64,000 nt of DNA from Micrasema longulum (lineage: Eukaryota > Arthropoda > Insecta > Trichoptera > Brachycentridae). Shown one piece after another: positions 54,040 to 64,000 of this stretch. The position numbers and the translations under genes were made by a program. Positions within the stretch are counted from its first letter, which is position 1. Each line of letters starts with the position of its first letter. The stretch covers positions 124,001-188,000 of the forward strand of contig JAGVSM010004527.1 of the NCBI GenBank assembly GCA_022494885.1, read 5' to 3'. The notes below the pieces were generated by a model. That model was not told the origin of the DNA, made no database searches, and was given only the letters and a program-made list of their open reading frames with translations.

Positions 54040-54370
54040 CTTTTTCAGTTTTGTTCTTTCCACTGCTGGACAAAGGCCTCTTGCAAACGTCCCCATTCCT
54101 TCCTATCACCCATCCTACGACCCACCTTCTTTGTGGCCTTCGAACACTTCTTTTGTTTGACCATGGTCTCCACTTTATTATTCTGGCAATTCACCTGCTA
54201 TCGTTTTGATTCGCCAAGAGTCCTGGCCATTGCCATTTTAATTTTACTGCACGTTCCATTCGCCTCATTTTACTGTCTGAGCATCTGCTTTTCCATGGAT
54301 CGTTGAGTGCATTTTAGTTTCTGGCTGCTTTTCTGTGTCACAGACATGGTTTCTAGTCCATATACCGTCA
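54040..54370 (-). pseudogene. LINE-M C-terminal region, decayed
   Basis: Minus strand near 54100-54045 reads DRKEWGRLQEAFVQQWKEQN, the WxxLxEAxVQQWxE end of an RTE-like LINE polyprotein. Upstream, decayed counterparts of the ...VYGLETMSVTQ... and linker blocks are visible to about 54370. Multiple frameshifts. Confidence 0.65.
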
Positions 54371-54544
54371 CTCGAAATGTATAAACACATAAAGTCAAGT
54401 CATATTATTAAACGTCATATCTGGTCAGTAAAGAAATGATCTTTTTACAAATATAGTAAAAGAGAGATTTTAAATAACCTTATGAAGTTTAAAGAGTAAA
54501 TTTTCTCATATTTTTTACAAAAAAATCGAATTGAAACTGTTTTA

Positions 54545-55020
54545 AAATGTGTTATTATTATTTTAATTATTATCATGGATAACTTATAAAGCGCCATTTT
54601 CGTAATATTATACCTCAAGGGTGCTTTACAAAGTGATTATATAAATAAATAAATTTAATTTCAATTTTTTAAATTTGTAATATTAAAAAAAACAATGTAA
54701 TTTGTACATGCTAAGGATTTATTCAAATTATTTACATAACAAGTGGGTTTTAACTTTTTTCTAAAACATTATTTCACTCTTACAGTTTCGCACCTCTACT
54801 GGGAGAGCATTCCATGCCATAGGGCCTGCGACCGCAAATGCGCATTCGCCAAATTTAGTGCGCTGTTTGCGTAGATGTATAATTACTTTTCCTCTTGAAG
54901 TACATCTAGCTGATCTAAGCGTAAGACGTCTGTCAGCTAGTTTATCTGGAATGCAGAGTTCCCTTAGATATTCTGAAGCAGAGTTGTGCAGTGACTTATA
55001 CATAAGCCAACAGTGTTATT
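54545..55020 (-). mobile_element. LINE-N 3' end with terminal hairpin
   Basis: Coding at 54761-55020, then a 3' UTR, then the hairpin. In sense orientation this is GTAAAGCACCCTTGAGGTAT ... ATGGCGCTTTATAAGTTATC, followed by an AT-rich tail with ATAATAAT. This links the hairpin seen alone at 39755 and, in sense orientation, at 49545 and 32985 to a CR1/L2-like coding end. Confidence 0.8.
54761..55018 (-). pseudogene. LINE-N C-terminal tail
   Basis: Reads CWLMYKSLHNSASEYLRELC, IPDKLADRRLTLRSARCTSR, GKVIIHLRKQRTKFGECAFA and VAGPMAWNALPVEVRN. The motifs YKxLHxxAPxYLxEL, RxLRSA and FGxxxFxVAGPxxWNxLP are the well-known C-terminal tail of CR1/L2-type LINEs. No RT core. The upstream end abuts a SINE-3 copy. 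Confidence 0.82.
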
Positions 55021-55024
55021 CCCT

Positions 55025-55318
55025 TTCTGCTCTTAATGATCCATAGGGCACTGCGTTAATGTACCAACCGCATGGTACCTAAATATTAAAAAAAACAAAG
55101 AAACATGATCAGTCTGACGCTTCAGATGCTAGTGCAAAGGCAATGAAATTCGCTGTAAAACTGGAAACGAGGCGGACTTATTTCCAGTACTTTTTGATAA
55201 AGGAGGATGAGAGTAGCTACCTTGTGGAAATAACTAGGGTAGCCTTCATATTTAAAACACAGAACTGTATTTTTCACTCCACCCGGCCCGGAGACAGGAG
55301 CATATTTATATTTGTTTC
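55025..55318 (-). mobile_element. SINE-3 copy lacking the tRNA-like head
   Basis: The inverse tail (AATGATCCATAGGGCACTGC, ATGATCAGTCTGACGCTTCA, AAGGCAATGAAATTCGC) is followed after a few bases by ACGAGGCGGACTTATTTCCA and the inverse upstream unit (ACACAGAACTGTATTTTTCA, CTCCACCCGGCCCGGAGACA). About 60 bp of head have been lost by deletion. Confidence 0.65.
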
Positions 55319-55360
55319 GGTTTTTTAAAATATTGAAAGTGCATTTAAATTTTTACCACG

Positions 55361-55621
55361 TGAGTCGCGAAGTGGCAGTTGATGGATGCAAAAAACGTGG
55401 AAGACCGAGAAAGACATGGCACGATCAAGTCCATCAAATACTTGAAGATGGACATGTCAAAAGTAGGAATAATCGGCGTGCATGCATGAGAAGATGTATG
55501 AATGTAGAGGAAGCGAGGTATGTATGCCAAGAAAGAATGTTATGGCATTCTATCCTCTCTGCCTACCCCAACGGGGAAACGGCGTGATGGTTTGTTGTTG
55601 TTTTTGTTGAGTCGCGAAGTG
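55361..55621 (+). mobile_element. LINE-A, very short copy with 14-bp target-site duplication
   Basis: TGAGTCGCGAAGTG flanks the insert at 55361-55374 and 55608-55621. The 233-bp insert carries the last 70 or so codons in an open frame (VDGCKKRGRPRKTWHDQVHQ ... NRRACMRRCMNVEEARYVCQ ... SAYPNGETA). The family terminus and a TTGTTGTTG tail follow. A frame that appears to start at 55312 fuses target-site DNA with the insert and is not a gene. Confidence 0.92.
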
Positions 55622-56089
55622 TTTATCACTGGATATAACAGTTAATGTTGTGTCATTAACGTAATTATGTAGTATCCGATTCGTATTAAAACGTTAAATG
55701 AAATCCTCTTTAATTGTTATATCTCTGTTTGAAATCTATTATTTTCAACTTTTATTTACATTTTGCGTGTGGCTGACTTTAGTTCAAAATAATGCTGATT
55801 ACTGGTTATTTGAGCAATCAGAACTTATGACCAGTTCCCCAAAATAATCTCAAAATTATTGAATGATCTGATGGTCCTTTATGACAGATTTCAAAGGATT
55901 CTAAACTTGTATTAAAAGTACATATATGGATATACAAAGGATACGTCAAATTGTGTTTCCGGGAAAAGGAAGGAAGCTTTGTTCTAAGAACAATCAATAA
56001 CCCAACCAATCATTTATGATCATCTGTATTATTCACCCTAATAACTTTGTAATTTCGTCACTGAAATATATGTTTGGTCTACCGGTTTG
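55622..56089. other. Spacer, nothing recognised
   Basis: No repeat partner. The 63-codon minus-strand frame at 55818-56009 has no motif. Confidence 0.4.
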
Positions 56090-56560
56090 AGTATAACCAA
56101 TATATCGTATTACAAGAACTCGAAAACATAATGGAGACAGATTTCAATAGTCTAGCTGACTGGATGAGATTAAATAAATTATGTTTAAATATTTTAAAAA
56201 AACGTGTTATATGATTTTTGGGAACAAACAGGACTTAAATATCAATATTTTTCTCGGATCTGGCTAAATTGAAAAGACCAATGTAACTAAATACTTGGGA
56301 CTATTTATTGACTCCAAACTTTCATAGAGCTACCAATTTGAGCATGTTAAATTAAAAATATCACCCGTAACTGGCGTATTGCATAGACTTCGAGGCTTGC
56401 TTCCTCATTCCGTTTTGTTTGCCGTCTACTACGCTATGATTCATTTCCACCTATCGTATCTATCATGAATATGGGGTTTTGCCAGCAAAAATCAGATCTC
56501 GAAAATACAAGTTCTTCAAAATAGAGCTCTAAGAAACATTCTCGGACTTTAATGGGATTC
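56090..56560 (+). pseudogene. LINE-O reverse transcriptase fragment, decayed
   Basis: Across frame changes it reads LQELENIMETDFNSLADWMR, LNKLCLNI, then NVTKYLGLFIDSKLS, then VTGVLHRLRGLLPHSVLFAV, YYAMIHFHLSYL, and a KIRSRKYKFFK-like block before it breaks off. Typical order of the RT palm end and thumb (LxxxxxWxxxNKLxLN, xxTKYLGxxxDxxLxW, LxxxRxxLP) in Jockey/CR1-type LINEs. At least three frameshifts or stops. Confidence 0.75.
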
Positions 56561-56741
56561 CAAATAAAATAAAAAGTAATATGTGTTACATAAATAAATA
56601 CAATTTCTTGTAGAACAGAAAATTTTCTTTTGAATAACGTACTATTTTTACCATCTTTTTGACACAAAATATCAAATTATTTATTGTAAAATTTTGGTAA
56701 GGTATCCAAAATAAAATACTCTTATTGGAATCAGTTTCAAA

Positions 56742-57190
56742 ACTAGCAGTTCACAATGGAGTTCTAGTGCCAACCCTTATTTATAAGAGCAAAATATAGA
56801 TTTGGAAAAATAATTATGAGTAGTTTGAATGCTGTTGAAACGCGATCTCTCGGGCAAATGTGTTGTAAAACTATTTATGAGAGCCACAAACGTGGAGATC
56901 CGTGAACTATGTAAGGCTGAGACATGCATTATCGACAGAATCAAGAAAGGGGTGCTGCGTTGGCTTGAAAATGTAGAGCGAATGGACAGCGAAAGAACGG
57001 CGAAAAGGATCTACGACGTGAATGTTGTTGGATGTAGAATACGAGGAAGAATAAGAAAGACATGGCATGATCAAGTTCATCAAATACTTGAAAATGGACA
57101 TGTCAAGAGTAGGAATAATAGACGTGCGTGCATTAGAATATGTATAGATGTAGAGGAAGCGATGTCTGCATGCAAATACAGAGTGATTAC
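56742..57190 (+). pseudogene. LINE-A C-terminal remnant
   Basis: Begins at the LAVHNGVLVPTLI block (56745) and loses frame near 56830-56880 by a small deletion. From about 56885 it is open: RATNVEIRELCKAETCIIDR, IKKGVLRWLENVERMDSERT, NVVGCRIRGRIRKTWHDQVH, NRRACIRICIDVEEAMSACK. The copy stops near 57190, before the family terminus, at a junction with GTGACTCGTTTCGTCTTGTA. The minus-strand frame at 56907-57236 is a shadow. Confidence 0.8.
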
Positions 57191-57199
57191 AAGAATGTA

Positions 57200-58540
57200 A
57201 GATGTGACTCGTTTCGTCTTGTAAGGTCATTATCAAACCTAAAAAAGAAAGTAGAATTCAATCCAATAAAAGTATTTTATTTTGAATACTTTAATAAGTT
57301 TTAACATTGAATTTATTTAACTGAATTAAATCAGAAATGCTGATAACACGTTATACAAAAACATACAAAGTAAATCTTTTCAAAATTTATTTGTTAATAT
57401 AATCTGTATTATGTGTGATCAGAATTTAAATTGTATTGATATTAATAACATATCTTTTACTTCCTTCAAAAATGAAATTTCCAAAAAAACTTCAAGTTAT
57501 GATATTGCGCCTTGAATCCGCAGCTATTATGATATTACATTATGCAGGTTATGTGCAGTTCTGTATGTAGGCACATAATAAATGTACACTGTATGGTCAA
57601 CTTTATTTGTATTATATATTATAATGTGCAACTGCGTGACTTATATTCAAAAGTAGATATATTTTTAATAATATGTGTTACACTGACTTTTTAGTAATAT
57701 TATATCATTAATCATTTTATGTCTTGTATAATTTTTATGTGACAACATTTACAATTCTAGTATTATGTGGAAGCCTCTAATTGGACTTTTTGATATGTAT
57801 TAATAATATAATTGTATATTATAAATTTACAAATGTCTGTTGGCTTTCCAATGCAATAAATATATACTTTAAATGTCTAGACGTCATTCTTTTCCCAAAA
57901 AAAGCTTCTCATTTGTTGAAATATCAACGTATTGAGAAAGTAGTTTTTTTTTCGGCTTATAAGTTTGGCAAAAGTTGATTTCACCACTTAGCTTCAACTC
58001 ACCCTAATTATTTCCAAGGCACGAATCAAAATTTTCCTCTAGAGTTTCCGAACATAAGCGAATCGACGAAGAATTTCCGAAATTGATCTAATTTGGCAAT
58101 TGGACGAAGTTAAGACGGCTTTGGAGATTATCGGCCTTCGGATCTAAAAGGAAAAGGCTGAAAATTCAGACGGGGAACGATTTGAATTAGATTTCACGCT
58201 ATTTTGCTGAGACGGCAAAGAGACGGTCGACTCCTGAATTAAAGATATGAATTTAGATGTTATTAAAATTTAGCGAGTAGATTACTGTAAAAGATATAAA
58301 GCAAACGATCGGTGTTCGATCATCATCGTAATTTGTTTTCATACAGGGTCCAACAGTGAAATGGAATGATTTCAACAAATAATTACTTTTTGAAAAAAGA
58401 TTTTTTTATTAGTTTATCATGCATAAATGTAAAGTACACAATTTAATTTGGCGTACAATACAGAAAAAAATGTTTTCTTCAATAAATCCTACGTTCGCCA
58501 AACGTCGTACATTAAAATTTACGCATTCTTGGAGTAGGAC
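57200..58540. other. AT-rich stretch, nothing clearly recognised
   Basis: Includes GTGACTCGTTTCGTCTTGTA (57204) shared with 47735. A less AT-rich patch at 58000-58230 has purine-rich direct runs but no frame or partner. Confidence 0.35.
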
Positions 58541-58544
58541 CAGA

Positions 58545-58965
58545 GCCCCGATTACAATGGGAAGTTAACAGAGTTATCTTCGACTGTCTATAAAGAAAAC
58601 CCGATATATGTGTACGAAAAGCAGTATATTTGCATGAACATTTCAAATATCTTTGTCGGTAACCTATAATTGAACATGTTTTTAAGAAAAAAATGTAAAC
58701 ATATTCTGCTTTACATACAGAAAGTTTGATTTTACTTTGTAGATAAAATTGCAGATAAATGTAAACTTCTTTTTGTAATCTAGGGCCCTAGGATGTATTT
58801 TTATGAAAAATTTTTGTCAAATTGTATGTACAAAGTGAAAAATAGAACGTGTGTAATTTTTTTTTTCGAAGCATGTTTAATTACAAGTTACCGACGAAGA
58901 GACTTTTTTTTTTTTCAAATATACACATATTCGTACAAAAATATTGTTTTTACTTTATACCGTCT
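58545..58965 (+). repeat. Dispersed repeat Q, copy 2
   Basis: Contains ATTACAATGGGAAGTTAACA, GCATGTTTAATTACAAGTTA, CCGACGAAGAG and TTTTACTTTATACCGTC in the same order as 34640-34900. TTTTACTTTATACC has an inverted partner (GGTATAAAGTAAAA, 59160-59173) beyond the SINE that follows. Confidence 0.45.
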
Positions 58966-58969
58966 TCGG

Positions 58970-59140
58970 CGGCCTCCGTGGTGTAGTGGTCAAGACGCTT
59001 GACTTACAGACGGAAGGTTCCGGGTTCCATTTCCGGTGAGAACACAAAAATTAAATGTGATTTTTCTCAAGCCTGGGTGTTCTGTGATGTAATTCACCGC
59101 TGTAATTGGGCCTCCTGGCCTATCGTGGTGCAAAAATAAA
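58970..59140 (+). mobile_element. SINE-1, tRNA-headed, full copy
   Basis: Head GGCCTCCGTGGTGTAGTGGT (A box in TGGTGTAGTGG), CAAGACGCTTGACTTACAG, and a B-box region AGGTTCCGGGTTCCATTTCC. The body is GATTTTTCTCAAGCCTGGGT, GTTCTGTGATG, GTAATTGGGCCTCCTGGCC. An A-rich end follows. Reverse copies: 61081-61235 (full) and 17708-17832 (body). Confidence 0.8.
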
Positions 59141-59504
59141 AAAAATATGATTATTGAGATGGTATAAAGTAAAATCTTGATTTTAATTTATACCTACGAA
59201 GATAGCGATCATAATCGCGGCCCTGGAAGTTTTGCATAACATCAATCAGTATAGTGACGAGTATTAGTTGTAGCAGAACGCTGCCTTTGTCCTTGTATGT
59301 TCAATAGACCATTTTAGCGAAATTGAATGTCAATATGTTCATTATCTTATTACGCGTCCATGTAGTAAGATAATTTTTTTTTTCCCGTTATTAAATAGTA
59401 TTTTCAGTATTTTTTGAGTGCCAACCTACACTTACTGATTTTACTTATTTGAAACATTTAAGTTTGTTAGTGAAAATTCTTGATGGAATTTCATTTTAAT
59501 TTAT
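59141..59504. other. Spacer, nothing recognised
   Basis: Holds the inverted partner of TTTTACTTTATACC near its start. Otherwise featureless. Confidence 0.4.
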
Positions 59505-59552
59505 TATATGAATAAAAGACGAGGGATACTTTAATCCACAAATTTGGAATAT

Positions 59553-59595
59553 CCAGTGACCGGTTTCATCGATTTCGCGACATCTTTGAGACTGG
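59553..59595 (-). ncRNA. Hammerhead-like motif, left arm of palindrome
   Basis: On the minus strand: CCAGT (59595-59591), CTCAAAGA in place of the CTGANGA core, a TCGC/GCGA-type hairpin with one change, then GAAACCGGTC and ACTGG, which pairs fully with CCAGT. The first core is mutated. Confidence 0.4.
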
Positions 59596-60212
59596 TATCT
59601 TTATTAAAGACTTTAATGTATTTATACAAAACAGAGGTAAAGATACATAATTCAAAATTAGATGAAAGCAAATTAAATGAAGCTATTTTTTTTTAGTTGA
59701 CTAATGAGTTGTTTTTATGCTATTTAATGAGTTGAAGTATTTTATTTTTAGTGTCACATCCTTCGTGAGTGTGATTTTTGTCAATTATGATTTCTGAAAA
59801 ACAAAGGGTAAAAATTCATTAGTAAAAATATATTACAATGGGTATAGTAATGGAAAATGCACGTGTGTTATCCTTATGTCAAAAGTCATTAGAAAAAATA
59901 TATTACAATGGGTATGGTAATGAAGAATGCACGCGTGTTATCCTAATGCATTCTCTATTACTATACAAATTGTAATATATTTTTACTAATGACTTTTTAC
60001 CCTTTGTTTTTCAGAAATCATAATTGACAAAAATTACACTCACGAAGGATGGGACACTAAAAATAAAATACTTAAACTCATTAAATAGCATAATAACAAC
60101 TCATTAGTTAACTTTAAAAAAATAGCTTTATTTAATTTGCTTTCATCTAATTTTGAATTATGTATCCTTACCTCTGTTTTAAATAAATATATTGAACTCC
60201 TTAATAAATATA

Positions 60213-60255
60213 CCAGTCTCGAAGATGTCGCGAAAGCGATGAAACCGGTCATTGG
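60213..60255 (+). ncRNA. Hammerhead-like motif, right arm of palindrome
   Basis: CCAGT (60213-60217), CTCGAAGA (60218-60225, the CTGANGA core with one extra base), stem II TCGC-GAAA-GCGA (60228-60239), GAAA (60241-60244), palindromic stem III ACCGGT, C, then ATTGG (60251-60255) pairing with CCAGT. Very short stem III is a feature described for hammerheads of Penelope-like retroelements. No Penelope protein is seen here. Confidence 0.5.
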
Positions 60256-60305
60256 ATATTCCAAATTTGTAGATTAAAGTAACGCTTGTCTTTTATTTAT
60301 ATAAT

Positions 60306-61080
60306 AAATGACTTATTTGACTTTAAAAACAAAAATGATATCTCCTGTAAAATTTTCAAAATGGTTTATTGAACATACAAAATCTAGGGCAGCGAGTAGT
60401 AGTTTACTTGTTGGTCCCTATTAAAGTGATAAAAATGTTGTATCATAATATTTACAAATAATAACAAAAACAGTACATCCTCCCATGTTGACAATTTAAA
60501 CCATACACATTTGGAAAAATCAGACTAAAAAAAATCTGCCTAAAATTCTGGCAAATTTATAAAAATAAACAAATAAAAAACAATTTAAATAGCAACGCAA
60601 GTAATTTTATGTTAGTTCATGTAATGATTATCCCGTCGACGCATAAATAAAAAGTTGAGTTATTTATACAAATTCATAAATAAATCAATACAGTGTTCAA
60701 TTTGAATGGACGCATTTTTCAACATGTTTGGCATGATCGAATCGAAACTTTCGTATTAAATCTCAACCATTTTGCCTTATAATGAAAAAAAAAAAAAAAT
60801 CTAAAAAAAGGTGTGGAGTTAAATGAGTTTTTAACAAAATGATAACAATAATCTAAGTTAATGTTAACAGATTTATAAAAATCCCGCATTGGAAATATAT
60901 TTTAACAGTAAATGTAATTTATTTCAAACATTTTTTGCAACCATTTGTGTAATTGCAACATAGACATGAGGAAGAATGATAACATCCGACATAAGCCCTC
61001 TATATGAACTCATAGTAAATGGGGCAATTTTAGTGAAATATAAATATGTTTTGTAAAAGTATTTTTTTATATTTCACTAC
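60306..61080. other. AT-rich spacer, nothing recognised
   Basis: No repeat partner or frame. Confidence 0.4.
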
Positions 61081-61235
61081 AGGCCACGAGGCCCAATTAC
61101 CGCTGTAAATCACAGCACAGAACACACAGGCTTGAGAAAAATTACATTTAATTTTTGTGTTCTCACCGAGAAGTAAACTCGGAACCTTCTCCGCTTGAGT
61201 CAAGCGTGTTAATCACTACGCCACATAATGCATTA
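61081..61235 (-). mobile_element. SINE-1, full copy in reverse orientation
   Basis: Starts GGCCACGAGGCCCAATTACC, then CAGGCTTGAGAAAAATTACA, TTTTTGTGTTCTCACCGAGA, and the head GTCAAGCGTGTTAATCACTA + CGCCACATAATG. Body and head align throughout with 58970-59140. Confidence 0.8.
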
Positions 61236-63370
61236 ATATTGAAATTACGATTTATTCAATTTAAATTCCCACGTTCATTAAAATGGTTTTCTGGTATAAA
61301 GAGGGGGTGTTTACACTGCAATCCTAAGTAAAAATATACAACAATTAATTTCAAAATTCTCGCTTCTTAAAATATTAAAAGTTTGTATATTTTACTTTCT
61401 TCTTATAAACAGTAAAAAAGTTTTACTTTTTCATTATTATTAATATTTGAATTAGTAAAAAAAAAAAGAGATCTACAAATGGAGGTATTGACTGCTGACT
61501 GTATATATTTAAATACATTATTCACTCTTTCACGAATCCTTTTGCATGTTCAAAGGTACGTTATCTATTGAATATTTCAACCATGCAACCGTTGCACAAT
61601 TATCTGTAACCTAGCATTCGCTGAAAACTTATCATTCTAAAGGGAACGTCAAAATTACACGTTTCAACAAACGACCCTAGTAGTAAACTAACAAAGCGTG
61701 CATCTCCCTAAAGCTCTCGTTTGAAGTTTCATTTCTTCAAAATGTCCGCACGAAATCAAGCAGCAAACATAACCACCGGAGAATGAGATAAAATGGCATA
61801 CTTCAATATCACCAAATTTATGCTGCCCTTTAACTAGCAATGTGCACTTTGTTAAAGTGGCTCTGTTTTGTATGAGGGTGGTCAAGTCTTTAGAGATTTT
61901 CATTTTGGCTAAATAGGAGGTAAAAACGAAGACTTGCTGACTATTCGCTTTAGTTTAGAGCTTCTTTCATGCAAATCTAAGGGCGTTTTAGGTAAGGGCA
62001 AAATGTTCGCGTTTTTTCTACCAAACATCTTGTTCAAATCAAATACAGTTGTATTTAAATAATGAAATTTTTCGGAATTATTGAAATAGCATTTAAAAAA
62101 ACGTTAGTTGCAATCGAGACGTGATGTGGTTCCGTGAGTTGTGTCGCGGGCTCCGCATGAGGAGGTACCCCGCTGTATTACAACTTGTTTTCCATTTTCT
62201 AATTTGATTATTTACGACTAAATGAAAATTTTGTTGATATATTTGGGTGTGTCGTGAGAAAGCAAATATTATTTTTTATTTATTTATTTATTAACGCCCG
62301 AAGAACTTTTAAATGCAAATACAATTTAAAATGCAAAAATTACAAAAAAACTACAAACTAAATTATATTTAGAACAATTGGTTATTGAAGTCTGATAGCA
62401 AATACAAAATTTTTGGACATTTGTATATTTGTTTCCGAGAGAGTGAATTCTCAGAAATAGAGAATTAATATGCGAATTTGACTAAGATAATGAATTAATA
62501 TATATAAAATAAATATGATGCCTTATTAGGCACATTGAAATAAATACATTTGACCTAATCAGGAACACCAAAAAGATTATTTACAACTTTATGCAACAAA
62601 AAAAAAACCGGTCTGGTATTATTTTTCATTGATTTTAACAAATAAATGGAATGTACATAAAAGAAGATTATAGTTGTTCTTTTCTCGTAATAATTGCAGT
62701 ATACAAGTTGTGTATTTTTACAATTTTGTTACAATGGGTAGCATAGAGAAGTGATCAAATTAAAGAATTGCACTTTAACCGACTCCTAACAAATAAATAA
62801 CATATTTTTTTGATTGATAATATTGATTTGAAATCTTTTGCCGACCGTAATACAAATTCAAGCAGTGAAACAATTTGTGCAGTGCAAATTCAAGCAGTGA
62901 AACAAACAGTGGAATTTGATGTGTCCAGTGTTGCAAGTGCCCATGACGTAATGACAGAGTGAATCAAGTACCTGAATTATAGAAATAAAAAATGTATCAA
63001 AAAAATTCTTTCCAATAAACGGAACGCTTGCCATAGTAAAATAGTCGAATTGGGTTATATTTTCCTACCCCAGGTAAATTTATTATTACGCAATGTAAAG
63101 TTATTTTTATGTAGGAACGTAGAGTCCAGAATCAATATGCTAGAAAGTTTTTCTTAGATCTTTGGCGCACAATGTTTTTCCTGGCATTCGATTTTTTTGT
63201 CATATTTAGGGAACGTGGAATATTTGATTTACTTTGCATAGACTCGGTGCACCCTTATAGAACACGAGGGTCAGAAATAGATCAAAGTGTTTTAAGGCAA
63301 GGAAGAAATACTAAAAGCGTATATTTGAAAAATGTTTTTTTTGACAACGTCAAATTTTATTTAAAAGGGC
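61236..63370. other. Long AT-rich stretch, nothing clearly recognised
   Basis: About 2.1 kb. A TTTATTTATTTATTTATTAA run at 62275-62293 could be the inverted tail of a LINE, but no coding remnant follows. ATTCAAGCAGTGAAACAA is duplicated at 62856 and 62888. No gene signal. Confidence 0.35.
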
Positions 63371-63374
63371 TTAT

Positions 63375-63450
63375 TTTAGATGGAGAAGCGGATAGTACAC
63401 TTGTCTATCATGCATTAGGTCCTAAGTTTGAGTATCGAAGAGAAATACTA
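63375..63450 (+). mobile_element. SINE-3 head fragment
   Basis: AGAAGCGGATAGTACACTTG, TCTATCATGCATTAGGTCCT, AAGTTTGAGTATCGAAG aligns with the tRNA-like head of SINE-3 (compare CTTGTCTATCATGC at 26325). The B box is decayed. The open frame that runs through it from 63172 is not supported. Confidence 0.5.
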
Positions 63451-64000
63451 GTTTAAAAATGTGTTACATAGGCTGCTATTCCAAATGGTCTCGCAGCCGT
63501 AGAAAAAGGTTTTCATGCGTGTATTTGCTTACTAAATACGCGCTACAAAAGTGTTTTATACGACCGCGTGAGCGTTCAAAAAGCAGCGCTGGATCAGCAT
63601 CTTAAACGTAAGACGGATTTTTTTTATTTTGATGTAAAACAGTAATATGGGCAATGAATACGCTAAGTCAATAAAGTTGAAAACTTTTGATGTGTTTAAT
63701 TTTATTTTTATTGACTGCATTTTAGGCCTTGGTAATTTTTTTTTGATAAAAAACGTTTGTGCGTTTTTTTATAATGTCAAAATTACGATGGTAATGGTTT
63801 AATTATTTTTTCTATGTGACTGTTGTCAGATATTTTATATTGGTTAAAAATACTCATATTTTGAATGTCCTAAAAACAATATGATTCGCGCCCTGTAAGA
63901 TTAAGGGCGCGTAAAAGTACTTCCTCCACATACCCGAGCCGTCTTAAAGACAGTGGGTATTCTTATCGTTTTCTCGCATACAAAAAAGCAATGTTTTTGT
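63451..64000. other. Spacer at window end, nothing recognised
   Basis: No frame, repeat partner or RNA gene was seen. Confidence 0.4.

Larger units (their letters stand above)
59505..60305. mobile_element. ~800-bp near-palindrome with hammerhead-like motifs in both arms
   Basis: The left arm (from AATAAAAGACGAGGGATACT, 59511) and right arm (ending GTAACGCTTGTCTTTTATTT, about 60299) are inverted copies of roughly 350 bp. They contain ATGATTTCTGAAAAACAAAG and its inverse, and a central 70-80 bp block (AATATATTACAATGGGTAT) present twice directly and once inverted. No coding. Each arm has a motif resembling a hammerhead ribozyme pointing outward. Confidence 0.85.

Noticed and set aside
55312..55587. 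A 91-codon gene
   Set aside because: The frame crosses the 14-bp target duplication, so its first third is target-site DNA and the rest is a LINE-A insertion.
59640..60264. Short open frames inside the large palindrome as a protein of the element
   Set aside because: The frame at 60040-60264 has no RT, GIY-YIG or transposase motif, and the opposite arm does not preserve it.

Overview
The window is AT-rich eukaryotic DNA, dense in transposon remnants, and I found no host protein-coding gene in it. Long A/T runs, tRNA-headed SINEs, several LINE families, Tc1/mariner elements, foldback elements and one spliceosomal-type intron point to an animal, most likely an insect. The commonest LINE, whose last coding block ends in a Ser-Ala-Tyr-Pro-Tyr-Gly-type motif just before its 3' end, resembles reverse transcriptases common in Lepidoptera. 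That taxonomic placement is from memory and is inference. The window is probably intergenic or lies inside a very long intron.

Layout. 0-5 kb: two copies of a TIR repeat family (called M here), a decayed LINE-A end, and a defective mariner-type transposon with TA-flanked inverted ends (3176-4106). 5-15 kb: SINEs, a LINE-A copy with a target-site duplication (8157-8681), a decayed LINE-B, a LINE inserted in another LINE (10430-11420), a 247-bp tandem array grown from an M element (12865-13440), and the longest LINE-A copy, with RT motifs (13735-14875). 15-17 kb: a complete but decayed Tc1-type element (15359-17028) with 28-bp TIRs, TA duplication and a 71-nt intron whose removal gives exact DD34E spacing. 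17-25.5 kb: SINEs, a pair of about 380-bp direct repeats, LINE-B and LINE-D copies, and a foldback element carrying hammerhead-ribozyme-like motifs (24848-25425). 26-31.4 kb: SINE, LINE ends of at least five families, a nested M insertion, and head-to-head M elements. 31.4-44 kb: scattered repeats, including an array of a conserved ~40-bp motif (32481-32988), a CpG-rich block near 37.1 kb, and long stretches where I recognise nothing. 44-57 kb: more LINE 3' fragments (one 197-codon RT piece), a small TIR element, a second copy of the ~40-bp motif array, nested SINE/M DNA, composite SINEs and a second LINE-A copy with target-site duplication. 57-64 kb: SINEs, an ~800-bp near-palindrome with hammerhead-like motifs in both arms, and mostly featureless AT-rich DNA.

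No set of genes works together here. Autonomous LINEs and DNA transposons left mostly 5'-truncated or broken copies, and non-autonomous SINEs and TIR elements inserted among and into them. The observations most worth follow-up are the hammerhead-like foldback families, the intron inside the Tc1 transposase, the ~40-bp motif arrays and the tandem array derived from a TIR element. Family names such as LINE-A or M are labels local to this annotation.
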